Under the pieces are notes generated by a model. It saw nothing but the letters and a program-made list of their open reading frames with translations, did no database searches and was not told the DNA's origin. From assembly GCF_024721175.1 (NCBI RefSeq), contig NZ_CP099402.1, forward strand, positions 124,001 to 188,000: a stretch of DNA of 64,000 nucleotides, written 5' to 3'. The stretch is from Rhizobium sp. Pop5 (lineage in GTDB: Bacteria; Pseudomonadota; Alphaproteobacteria; Rhizobiales; Rhizobiaceae). Shown piece by piece: positions 25,293 through 32,384 of this stretch. The position numbers and the translations under genes are program-made. Within the stretch, counting starts at the first letter, position 1. Each line of letters opens with the position of its first letter.

Positions 25293-26585
25293 TCAGCCGG
25301 CATCACGCCTTACTCCACCATTCGCCCGCACGAGCGCCATCAGCATGGGGCCGATCGCAAATTCGCCTCGCTCGGTCCTTCGAGTGAGATCGCGGAGATA
25401 ACCGCCGGGCGAATTGATATGTCCGCCTCGTTCCAGAATGCAGGCGATCACCGTCGCGGCGTTTTCCGGCCCCATGCCGGCGCAGGCTTCTTCATAGGCC
25501 GAGGGGCTGACGCCGAGCATCGAGCGGACGATGACGGCGGCCGACATCAGGTCGCGCCAATTGCCGATCGTTCCGCCCGGTCCGTAATCGAGAATTTGCG
25601 GGCACGCCTGGAGAACGAGGCCGAGCGGGAAGGATTTCAGGCCATGACCCGCCACCGGACCGGTCGCCTGGGTGTTCCTGCCTGAAGGCCGTTGCTGTTT
25701 CAGTCTTGGCTCGTCCTGCGGCTCGGCGACCGTGTCGTTATCGGCCACAGCCTTCGCGCCCTGCTTCGTTTCGAAGCTTGGTTCAAGTTCAGATGTGGAG
25801 TCGGGGTTTGAATTCTGTTTGTGGCGCTCAGTTTGAGACTCATTGGCGTCCATTTTTTTAATTTTTACATGTATTTCCAGTAAGTTGACCGCTTCTTCGC
25901 GCAACAGGCCCATCTCGTCGAGCAGCGCTGTCAACGCCTCGGCGCTGGCCACCCGCGGAATCCGAAGAACGAGATCGCGAAACAACATCGACATCTGCTC
26001 CCAGTCGCCAGGAACACCTTCCTCGATGGCTGCCGCGATCAGCTTCGAGATATCGCGCCGGCACACGGTCAGGCGCTCCCTGGTCGCCCTGACGAGTTCC
26101 CGGTCGGCAACTGCCTCGGCGGCAAGGTTTTCGATCTCGGCCGCACGTGCCAGAAGCGGCGCGACGCTGAAGCCGAAAGCTTCGCCGATCGCCCCTGCCC
26201 TGTCGCGGCGCGCATAGCGCTTTCCGTTCGCACTGTCCTTGCGCAGGATCAGGCCCGCCTCGACCAGTACGGCAAGATGCCGCCTCAGTGTTGCCGGCGT
26301 CATTCCGCGGGCGCGAAGCGAAAGCTGCGCGTTCGAGGGAAAGACGATCAGGCCTTTCTCCTCGGAGATCTCGTCGTCGGGATAGAAGGTCAGAAGTGCG
26401 TCGAGCACCGTCAGCGCCCGGTCGGTCACGCCGAGCGCCGGCCGCGCTTCGCAGATCGCCCTGAACAGCTTCCACTTGCTGCGTTTTATCCCCGGCTCGA
26501 TCGTCTCGGCCAGTTGTTGGCTTGCCAACATGCCAAGCGACATCGGCCGCCGCCCAAAGGGCGTCGTCACATATCCACTCTCCAT
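25293..26585 (-). CDS. repC: Plasmid replication initiator RepC
   Basis: The 430-residue protein is the replication initiator of repABC plasmids. The N-terminus has the family start TTPFGRRPMSLGMLASQ, followed by a winged-helix region (SLRARGMTPATLRRHLAVLVEAGLILRKDSANGKRYARRD, about residues 91-130). The middle section (about 230-300) is variable and low in GC. The C-terminus shows SLGLVLQACPQILDYGPGG-type and GGHINSPGGYLRDLTRRTERGEFAIGPMLMALVRANGG. Length and order are normal. Translation is expected to be limited by the antisense RNA in the 154-bp repB-repC gap. It is the only complete replication gene set in the window, so it defines the replicon. Confidence 0.96.
   Translation of the reverse strand: MESGYVTTPFGRRPMSLGMLASQQLAETIEPGIKRSKWKLFRAICEARPALGVTDRALTVLDALLTFYPDDEISEEKGLIVFPSNAQLSLRARGMTPATLRRHLAVLVEAGLILRKDSANGKRYARRDRAGAIGEAFGFSVAPLLARAAEIENLAAEAVADRELVRATRERLTVCRRDISKLIAAAIEEGVPGDWEQMSMLFRDLVLRIPRVASAEALTALLDEMGLLREEAVNLLEIHVKIKKMDANESQTERHKQNSNPDSTSELEPSFETKQGAKAVADNDTVAEPQDEPRLKQQRPSGRNTQATGPVAGHGLKSFPLGLVLQACPQILDYGPGGTIGNWRDLMSAAVIVRSMLGVSPSAYEEACAGMGPENAATVIACILERGGHINSPGGYLRDLTRRTERGEFAIGPMLMALVRANGGVRRDAG
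25836..25880 (-). other. AT-rich block inside repC, candidate oriV
   Basis: Around 25850-25872 the otherwise GC-rich repC turns into runs of A/T (CATTTTTTTAATTTTTACATG on the plus strand). In repABC plasmids the origin lies within the repC coding sequence at an AT-rich segment. Position and composition fit; no direct repeats of an initiator box were resolved. Confidence 0.55.
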
Positions 26586-26644
26586 TTGCCTTCACCTTCG
26601 TTCAGGCAAAAGAAAACCGTCCACCCTTTTCGGTGCCAGGACGC

Positions 26645-26673
26645 TTGACTGTGATTCGTGAAAATGCGATTCT
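26645..26673 (+). promoter_or_regulatory. Promoter of the antisense RNA between repB and repC
   Basis: A -35 TTGACT at 26645-26650 and a weak -10 GATTCT at 26668-26673 are separated by exactly 17 bp on the plus strand, opposite to repABC. The position matches the strong ctRNA promoter found in other repABC gaps. Confidence 0.65.
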
Positions 26674-26679
26674 CGATGT

Positions 26680-26729
26680 GCTTAAGATCTGAGAAGGGCT
26701 TCCACGACGGCGTCGTTGGGGGCCTTTTT
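26680..26729 (+). ncRNA. Counter-transcribed RNA (incompatibility RNA) of repABC
   Basis: From the predicted start near 26680, about 50 nt run to a strong terminator hairpin (GGCTTCCACGAC, loop GGC, GTCGTTGGGGGCC at about 26697-26723) with a T run at 26724-26728. RepABC plasmids encode a small antisense RNA of this size between repB and repC, which pairs with the repC leader and lowers RepC synthesis. Promoter, size and terminator all fit. The exact 5' end is an estimate. Confidence 0.78.
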
Positions 26730-26739
26730 CTTTTGCGCG

Positions 26740-27741
26740 CTACGCTCCTCTGTGCTTTTTGAATTCCTGGAACAGGCTCTGCAGCCTTTCCTGGACGAAT
26801 TGATCGAAACCGGGCGCGGACTTGCCGTCAAAGACGAAGGTCGCGCCGGATGCTGTCTTCTTGACAGTCACCGGCACGCCGCTGACCTCGGATTTGACTG
26901 CTGCAGGCTTCGGAGCGGCGACCTTCTTCGTCGCCAGCACGAATGCCCGGTGAAACCGCTCGTCACTTGAGATCTTGCGCGCGTCGTCCGCGGACAACTC
27001 GGCGATGATCTTGCCGATATCAGCGCCCTCGATCCGCTCGCCCAGCTCCAGCCATCGCCGGCGGCCGATGTCGGGTGCGGCGCCGATAGCGTTGATGAGT
27101 TCCAGGGGAACCTGCCGGATCACGATCAGCATTCTCGACAGCGCCGCCTTGTCGACGCTGAGCGCCGCCATGATGACGTCACGGCCGAAGCCGCGCTCTT
27201 CCAGCCGTGAGGCAAAGAGCGCGCGTTCGACATAGGAAAGATTGGTCCGGGCGCTGTTTTCCTGGCCCTGGCTGACGACCAGCTGGCCGTCTGTCAGATC
27301 GCGGACAACAGCCCGCACCTTGATGCCGATTTCCCTGGTGGCGGCGAGGCGGCGATGGCCGTAGGCGACCTGGTAACGCCCCTTGGTCTCGGGATGCGGG
27401 CGCACCAGGATCGGGACCTGCTGCCCGTGCTCGCGGATCTGCTCGACGAGGTCGGCAAGCTCGCCCGCGTCGATCGCCAGCCGGTCGCTGACGAAGGAGG
27501 CGTCGATCAGCCCGGGATCGAGTTCGACGATCATCTGGCCGGCGGCGAGCTGACGTTCCAGCTCGCTTGCCCGCTCCATCTTCTCGGTAATGTTGCCGAG
27601 CGTCTTCGTGATGCCGCCGACGGGTGCCCCGCTGCGTTCCTGCGGCACGAAGCCCGCAATAGGGCGATTGTCGCGCGGCGCGACCGTTTCCGTCCTGGCC
27701 GGGTTGGGCGCGGAAATCTCGATGAGGTTCTTGCGCGCCAT
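26740..27741 (-). CDS. repB: Plasmid partition protein RepB (ParB family)
   Basis: The 333-residue centromere-binding protein has the ParB nuclease-like domain with LVEQIREHGQQVPILVRPHPETKGRYQVAYGHRRLAATREIG (about residues 86-128). A helix-turn-helix follows (SYVERALFASRLEERGFGRDVIMAALSVDKAALSRML). The C-terminus (FDQFVQERLQSLFQEFKKHRG) is the dimerisation tail. It starts 2 bp after the repA stop. It acts with RepA to segregate the plasmid. No parS-type palindrome was recognised in the gaps of this operon. Confidence 0.96.
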   Translation of the reverse strand: MARKNLIEISAPNPARTETVAPRDNRPIAGFVPQERSGAPVGGITKTLGNITEKMERASELERQLAAGQMIVELDPGLIDASFVSDRLAIDAGELADLVEQIREHGQQVPILVRPHPETKGRYQVAYGHRRLAATREIGIKVRAVVRDLTDGQLVVSQGQENSARTNLSYVERALFASRLEERGFGRDVIMAALSVDKAALSRMLIVIRQVPLELINAIGAAPDIGRRRWLELGERIEGADIGKIIAELSADDARKISSDERFHRAFVLATKKVAAPKPAAVKSEVSGVPVTVKKTASGATFVFDGKSAPGFDQFVQERLQSLFQEFKKHRGA

Positions 27742-27743
27742 CT

Positions 27744-28937
27744 CTATTTCCTTCCCCAGGTGGAGCGGATATGCGCCTCGATCTCGCCATTCACGAGGTT
27801 GAGGGACTCCAGAGCCCGATCATAGGTCCCGCGGGTGAATTGCGACCGCTCGACCTCGTAAAGGGTCTGCTTGGTGACGCCGGCATCGGCGACGGCCGTC
27901 GATTTCACCATGGCATTGCGGAGCATGCGATTGCCGAAAATCGCCCGCATGAAGCCGGTCATCTGGCTCTGCGGCCCGTCATTCGGTTCGAAGCGGGTCA
28001 CGAGATAACGCATCCAGTCATAGCTGGTGCGCCCGCCGGCCTTCTCGACGACCGACATCAATTCGCTGGTCATCGTCAGGAACTGCGACATCGACATGAC
28101 GTCGAGCATCTGCGGATGGACGGTGATCAGCACCGATGTCGCCGCGCAGAGCGCCGACATCGTGAGGAAACCGAGCTGCGGCGGGCAGTCGACGACCACG
28201 ACGTCGTAAAGGCTTTCGATATCGGTCAGCACCTCGCCGATGCGGGCGAAGAACATCGTCTCGGCCGTGCCCGATGCCATGGCCTTCGGGGTCTCGTGCT
28301 CGAATTCCATCAGCTCCAGATTGCCGGGAATAAGATGCAGATTGGGCGTATAGGTGGCGCGCACGATGTCGGCGATGGGGCGCGGCTGATCGTAGCGGAT
28401 CGCGCCGTAGATCGTCTCGCCTTCCCCGACGTCGAATTCCGGCTGATGGCCGAACAGGGCTGACAGGGATGCCTGCGGATCGAGATCGACGGCAAGCACG
28501 CGGTAGCCCCGGAGCGCCATGAATTGCGCCAGGTGAGCCGCGGTGGTGGTCTTGCCGGAACCACCCTTGAAATTCATGACGGAGACGATCTGCAGCTTTT
28601 CGCCCGGCCTGCGGGCCGGCACATATTTCGGCGTACCGTTGCGCTCATCGAGAACCCGGCGAATCCGGTCCATGTCGGTGGCGCTGTAGAGCCTGCGCCC
28701 GTTTGCGAGCGGATCGGGCCCGTGGCCGTCGGCGGCCACCTGCCGGAGATAGCCTTCGCCGATACCGATGAAGGCCGCGGCTTCGGCCGGCGAAAATGTC
28801 CGGATCGTCTTTTGCGACAACGGCGGAAAGATTTTGGCCTGATGCTGCTGAAGTTGGTAGGATAACTCCTTCGCATCCGTTGCCAGAAGCGACGGAAGGT
28901 GCTCTTGATCATCTTGAAGAGCAAGACTCGGCTGCAT
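27744..28937 (-). CDS. repA: Plasmid partition ATPase RepA (ParA family)
   Basis: The 397-residue protein has the long N-terminal DNA-binding part typical of RepA (FSPAEAAAFIGIGEGYLRQVAADG, about residues 48-71). The deviant Walker A box of ParA ATPases follows (FKGGSGKTT, 123-131), with Walker A' VLAVDLDPQAS and Walker B YDVVVVDCPPQLG. It drives partition with RepB and represses the operon by binding the inverted repeat just upstream. ATG 28937 is the first good start; a ribosome site (AGGAAAGAGAT) precedes it. Confidence 0.96.
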   Translation of the reverse strand: MQPSLALQDDQEHLPSLLATDAKELSYQLQQHQAKIFPPLSQKTIRTFSPAEAAAFIGIGEGYLRQVAADGHGPDPLANGRRLYSATDMDRIRRVLDERNGTPKYVPARRPGEKLQIVSVMNFKGGSGKTTTAAHLAQFMALRGYRVLAVDLDPQASLSALFGHQPEFDVGEGETIYGAIRYDQPRPIADIVRATYTPNLHLIPGNLELMEFEHETPKAMASGTAETMFFARIGEVLTDIESLYDVVVVDCPPQLGFLTMSALCAATSVLITVHPQMLDVMSMSQFLTMTSELMSVVEKAGGRTSYDWMRYLVTRFEPNDGPQSQMTGFMRAIFGNRMLRNAMVKSTAVADAGVTKQTLYEVERSQFTRGTYDRALESLNLVNGEIEAHIRSTWGRK

Positions 28938-28951
28938 GATCTCTTTCCTGC

Positions 28952-28996
28952 GTAACTGCGCAATTTTGAACGAAAGCGCTTCAGTTGCGCAGTTAC
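28952..28996 (-). promoter_or_regulatory. RepA operator/promoter: 12-bp inverted repeat before repA
   Basis: GTAACTGCGCAA (28952-28963) and TTGCGCAGTTAC (28985-28996) are perfect inverted arms with a 21-bp spacer, 15 bp upstream of the repA start. A -10-like TATAGT on the minus strand (28995-29000) overlaps the outer arm. This layout fits autorepression by RepA. Confidence 0.72.
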
Positions 28997-29190
28997 TATA
29001 TGCCTCGATTCGTGACCGAATTACAAATGCTTAACCAAAACGCGTGTTTCGCCGCTTCAAGATAAGCGTCCCGCACGCGGTCGATTCGGGCAAATATGCG
29101 AGCAAAGTCCTACGGTTCGCCACGACGGGCGACAAAGGCCGGCGCGTTCGCCGCGCCTCTTCCAATCATGAGAATTCTCACCTCACCGGG

Positions 29191-30477
29191 CTATTGCCCG
29201 TCATCTCTAAGGTAGTTGGTGCCGTTGATCACCAGCAGTCCATCGGAGCCTTTGTCAGGTTCGAAAATGCTCATGCTCTCCGTCTTGCCGCTCGCATCGG
29301 TCAGGTCGAGGCGATAGCCGGAAAGCCTGTAGCGTCCGCTGGAACCAGGCCGGTCGCCTTGCGATCCGCCGATCTCATTGGTCATCGAAACGCCGGACCA
29401 GCCGGTGCGTTCGAAAGCGCCGTTCTTATGCAGCGTCAGCTCGCGGCTTGCGGCGACCGATCCCGAGGATGTCATGGTCATGCCGCTCGATGCGAAGGTA
29501 TAGACCCATGTGCCGTCAAGGGTGGTGCCATCCTCGAACGGCGGCACGGCGCGATAGTCGGCATCGTCGATCACCAGGTCTTGCCCCTTCTTCGAGAAGC
29601 TCTTGGCCTCGATCTCGATCGTTCCGTAAGGAGAGGTGACGCTGCGCATTTCGATCGAACCGGCGGAAGAGAAGAAGCCGCCGCCCGCAAGCCGGTAGAG
29701 GCCGCAATCGGTCGGATTGTCCTTGCAATGCTCGACAATGTTCCGTCCGCCCTTCGGCAGTTCCGTGCTGAACAGGCCTTTCGGGTCGAACACGTTGATC
29801 TCGCTGTCGGAATAGAGGTCCATGCCGCCGAAGACATTCGGCCGAACGCCGGTATCGAGATGGGTGAAGACGCCGTCGAGCCCGCCATCGTCGCTCGCCG
29901 GCGCGAGATCGAAATCCTTGTCGGAAGGATCGAGCTTCAGCGAGCGCACGATAGCCTCGAAATCGGCCTCGGCGCCACTGCCTCTGTCGCCGCTGACGTT
30001 CAAAAGCACGAGCTGCAGATAGGCCTGACGCTTGTCACCGGCGATGCCGACGACGATCTGCTTGATGCTCACCTCCTGCTGCTGGACGCAGCAGCGTTCC
30101 TCCACGCGGATATCGTGGCCGTTCACGGTGACCCCGTAATGCTTGATGAGAATGTCTTCCTTGGCCATTTCTGGAAGCGTCGAGACGAAGGTCCTGAGGC
30201 CTGCCGGGAGCGAACTGCGTGCTGCCGCGATGGGGGTGGAGATCTGGATCAACGCGCTGCCGCGCTTGTCGTCCCCCGTCTCCGGAAAATCCTTCTGCAG
30301 CATGAAGAGATCGCCCTTGGCGGCTTTTTTCCAGCCGGCGGCGGCATCAGGCAGGCTCACCGTCAAACCGCCGATATCGGCGGGTGCTGCAAAGGCCTGC
30401 GGGCAGAAGAGGAGGAAAAGGAGGCCGAGAACAAAAGCCAAGGACGATTTGGCTCGTCCGATCCCGTCGATATGCAT
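29191..30477 (-). CDS. Secreted protein of unknown function with beta-rich C-terminal domain
   Basis: The 428-residue protein has a signal peptide (KSSLAFVLGLLFLLFCPQAFAAP, cleavage near residue 31). The first half (GWKKAAKGDLFMLQKDF...) resembles the short secreted domain found in several alphaproteobacterial proteins. The second half ends with a lipocalin-like pattern: GTWVYTFASSG, GAFERTGWSG, GRYRLSGYRLDLTDASGKTESMSIF and LLVINGTNYLR. An unusual ERCCVQQQ pair of cysteines and a DNPTDCGLYRL segment are present. It is the first gene after the repA upstream region; 28997-29190 holds no gene. The function is not known. Confidence 0.75.
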   Translation of the reverse strand: MHIDGIGRAKSSLAFVLGLLFLLFCPQAFAAPADIGGLTVSLPDAAAGWKKAAKGDLFMLQKDFPETGDDKRGSALIQISTPIAAARSSLPAGLRTFVSTLPEMAKEDILIKHYGVTVNGHDIRVEERCCVQQQEVSIKQIVVGIAGDKRQAYLQLVLLNVSGDRGSGAEADFEAIVRSLKLDPSDKDFDLAPASDDGGLDGVFTHLDTGVRPNVFGGMDLYSDSEINVFDPKGLFSTELPKGGRNIVEHCKDNPTDCGLYRLAGGGFFSSAGSIEMRSVTSPYGTIEIEAKSFSKKGQDLVIDDADYRAVPPFEDGTTLDGTWVYTFASSGMTMTSSGSVAASRELTLHKNGAFERTGWSGVSMTNEIGGSQGDRPGSSGRYRLSGYRLDLTDASGKTESMSIFEPDKGSDGLLVINGTNYLRDDGQ

Positions 30478-30580
30478 GCTCCCTCCCGTTTCGGCGACCG
30501 CCGACGGAATTTGGAGCAGGGCTGCAACTTTTCAACCCAGAGCTTCCATGAAGCTTTTTTGAACGTCGCGCAGGCCGGCT

Positions 30581-30985
30581 TCAGGAACCGGGCGCAATCA
30601 ATTTCAGAGAAGGGAAATAACTGCGATAGCGGCCGACATCGCGCGTCAGGAGCGGCAGCTGCTGCACGGCGGCGTGAGCGCCTATGAAAAAATCGGGAAG
30701 GACGCCGGTGCGCGTCCCACCCGCCTTGCGATACTGGGTGAAGACCTTGCCCGCGAGAAACAGGGCGGCCTTCGGCATCGGCGTCATGTCGAGGCCGGCC
30801 GCTTTGACAAATGCTTCGAGGGTCTCGATCCTTTCGTATCGGACGGCAAGTTCGGCATAGATCACATCGTTGATCAGCAGGGGGCCTTCGATGCTTGCCG
30901 CCTCGAGTTGGGCGATCGACCAGTCCGACCATTTCGGGTCGTCGGTTACGAGATCGAGCAGAACATTGGTATCGACGAACGTCAC
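30581..30985 (-). CDS. vapC: VapC-type PIN-domain toxin
   Basis: The 134-residue PIN-domain RNase shows the four acidic positions of the family: D5 in FVDTNVLLD, Glu in INDVIYAEL, Asp in VLPDFFIGAHA and Asp in LLTRDVGRY. It should cleave RNA when free of its antitoxin. The start overlaps the antitoxin stop by 4 bp (ATGA), the normal arrangement of vapBC operons. Located 1.6 kb from repA, it may act as a plasmid stabiliser. Confidence 0.9.
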   Translation of the reverse strand: MTFVDTNVLLDLVTDDPKWSDWSIAQLEAASIEGPLLINDVIYAELAVRYERIETLEAFVKAAGLDMTPMPKAALFLAGKVFTQYRKAGGTRTGVLPDFFIGAHAAVQQLPLLTRDVGRYRSYFPSLKLIAPGS

Positions 30986-31215
30986 GATTCGCCGCGCGTC
31001 AAAGCCATGATGGCGTCGGTATCAAGGCCCTTGCCAGCGTGGCCGCGCAGCTTCTCGAAGCGGCTCGCCGGCCGCTTCTTATCGGCGCGCGTCAGAACCA
31101 CGCTGCCGTCGGCGGCGCGGTGAAAATCGACCTGACTGCCGGGAACGATGCCGAGCAGATCCCGAACGGGCTTGGGTATGGTCACCTGCCCTTTGGCGGT
31201 AACGGTCGTGGCCAT
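30982..31215 (-). CDS. vapB: AbrB/VapB-type antitoxin
   Basis: The 77-residue protein has an N-terminal SpoVT-AbrB fold (ATTVTAKGQVTIPKPVRDLLGIVPGSQVDF) for DNA binding, and a C-terminal tail (ASRFEKLRGHAGKGLDTDAIMALTRG) that should occupy the VapC active site. The start at 31215 puts the AbrB domain at the N-terminus; the longer frame adds residues encoded in the operator. It is followed by vapC with a 4-bp overlap and likely represses its own promoter. Confidence 0.9.
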   Translation of the reverse strand: MATTVTAKGQVTIPKPVRDLLGIVPGSQVDFHRAADGSVVLTRADKKRPASRFEKLRGHAGKGLDTDAIMALTRGES

Positions 31216-31228
31216 GTCGAGCGCCTTT

Positions 31229-31256
31229 GTAATACTCTTCTTCTCAAAGGTATTAC
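31229..31256. promoter_or_regulatory. vapBC operator
   Basis: GTAATAC (31229-31235) and GTATTAC (31250-31256) are perfect 7-bp inverted arms about 14 bp upstream of vapB. An inner CTTTG/CAAAG pair overlaps them. The AT-rich composition stands out from the flanks. This is the usual place for VapB-VapC autoregulation. Confidence 0.7.
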
Positions 31257-31283
31257 CTCGCGCGAAAAAATTCAAGCCGGTGG

Positions 31284-32036
31284 CTAGGCGGCCGTCGATT
31301 GGTAGAGCCAGTCCGAGAGCTTCTCGTTCGCCATGCGCGCGGCAGCACCTGGAAGCAGGACGCTGCCGGTGAGCTCGACGCCGAAATAGGAGGCGGAGGG
31401 ATCGGTCACCACCTGCCGCGGGTCTTCGTCTGCGGCGAGATAGATCCGGGCGATTTCATCGATGCCGAACTGTTCCGGACCGCCAATTTCGACGATATCG
31501 CGCAATGGCTTGCCGACCGCCAGTTCCGCCAGGAATGCGGCGACTTCCCGTGCGGCGACCGGCCTCATGGCGGTCGGAGGCAAGCGAAAGAGATCGCCTT
31601 CGACGCCGATGTCGATCAATCCATTTATGAATTCGTAGAACTGCGTCGAACGCAGGATCGTATAGGGCCGGTCCGAGGCGCGGATGAGATTCTCCTGCAC
31701 GGCCTTCGCACGGAAATAGTCGCTTTCGACGAGGTATGGCGTGCCGACGACGGAGAGAGCGAGATAGTGCCTGACGCCGGCTGCCGCGGCGGCAGCAAGC
31801 AGGTTCTTCGTCGACGTCCTGAAGAAATCGAATGCCGTATTGTCGCCAAAGGATGCGGCATTGGTCACATCGATGACGATTTCGCTGCCCGCCATCGCGG
31901 CTTCGAGACCCTCGCCCGTCACCGTGTCGACGCCAAACGTCATGGATGCGGCCGTGACATCGTGCCCCGACAGGCGCAGCCTCGTCGTGAGTTGCGTTCC
32001 GACAAGGCCGCTTGCTCCTGCTACCATGATCTTCAT
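31284..32036 (-). CDS. NAD(P)-binding NmrA/SDR-like protein
   Basis: The 250-residue protein has an N-terminal dinucleotide motif (MVAGASGLVGTQL) and the atypical-SDR pattern VIDVTNAASFGDN, ALSVVGTPYLVESDYFRAKAVQENLIR and TILRSTQFYEF. It lacks a clear YxxxK catalytic pair, as in NmrA and YtfG-type proteins, so it may sense or reduce a quinone-like compound. The start at 32036 places the Rossmann motif at the N-terminus; the open frame continues upstream without homology. It is divergent from the kinase gene. Confidence 0.85.
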   Translation of the reverse strand: MKIMVAGASGLVGTQLTTRLRLSGHDVTAASMTFGVDTVTGEGLEAAMAGSEIVIDVTNAASFGDNTAFDFFRTSTKNLLAAAAAAGVRHYLALSVVGTPYLVESDYFRAKAVQENLIRASDRPYTILRSTQFYEFINGLIDIGVEGDLFRLPPTAMRPVAAREVAAFLAELAVGKPLRDIVEIGGPEQFGIDEIARIYLAADEDPRQVVTDPSASYFGVELTGSVLLPGAAARMANEKLSDWLYQSTAA

Positions 32037-32384
32037 ATCGGCATCCTCTCTGTCTCGGCCACCTCGGTCCAACGCCCGCGCCTGGGCGACAATGACCGGA
32101 AAACCATGGGCCTTCCATCGTCCCTGAGGTCCGGCGTCCTGGTCCTTGGGCGTAGGCGAGCCCGCCTCAGGGATAGGATGTTCGATCGCAGAAGCGGGCT
32201 CCCGCAGCTCTTCATTCCGGAGTTCCAACTATATCCGCGCGCAATGCATGGGTTTCCATGAGTTGCGGTTGTGGTGAGCCAGGATTACGGTTCGGACATG
32301 AGCTCGCCGGTCCAGAAATCGAAACCAACCGCCGCAGAACATGCGGACGCTTCCCCGGTCATCTCCGTCCGGCAGGAGCAGTTT

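Noticed and set aside
25293..29190. parS centromere in the repABC region
   Set aside because: I looked for short GTT...AAC palindromes in the gaps and flanks and found none that are convincing; the site may lie outside the gaps or have a different form.
29044..30687. A 547-codon open frame on the plus strand
   Set aside because: It is antisense to the signal-peptide protein and vapC, has no motifs, and arises from GC-rich codon bias of the minus-strand genes.
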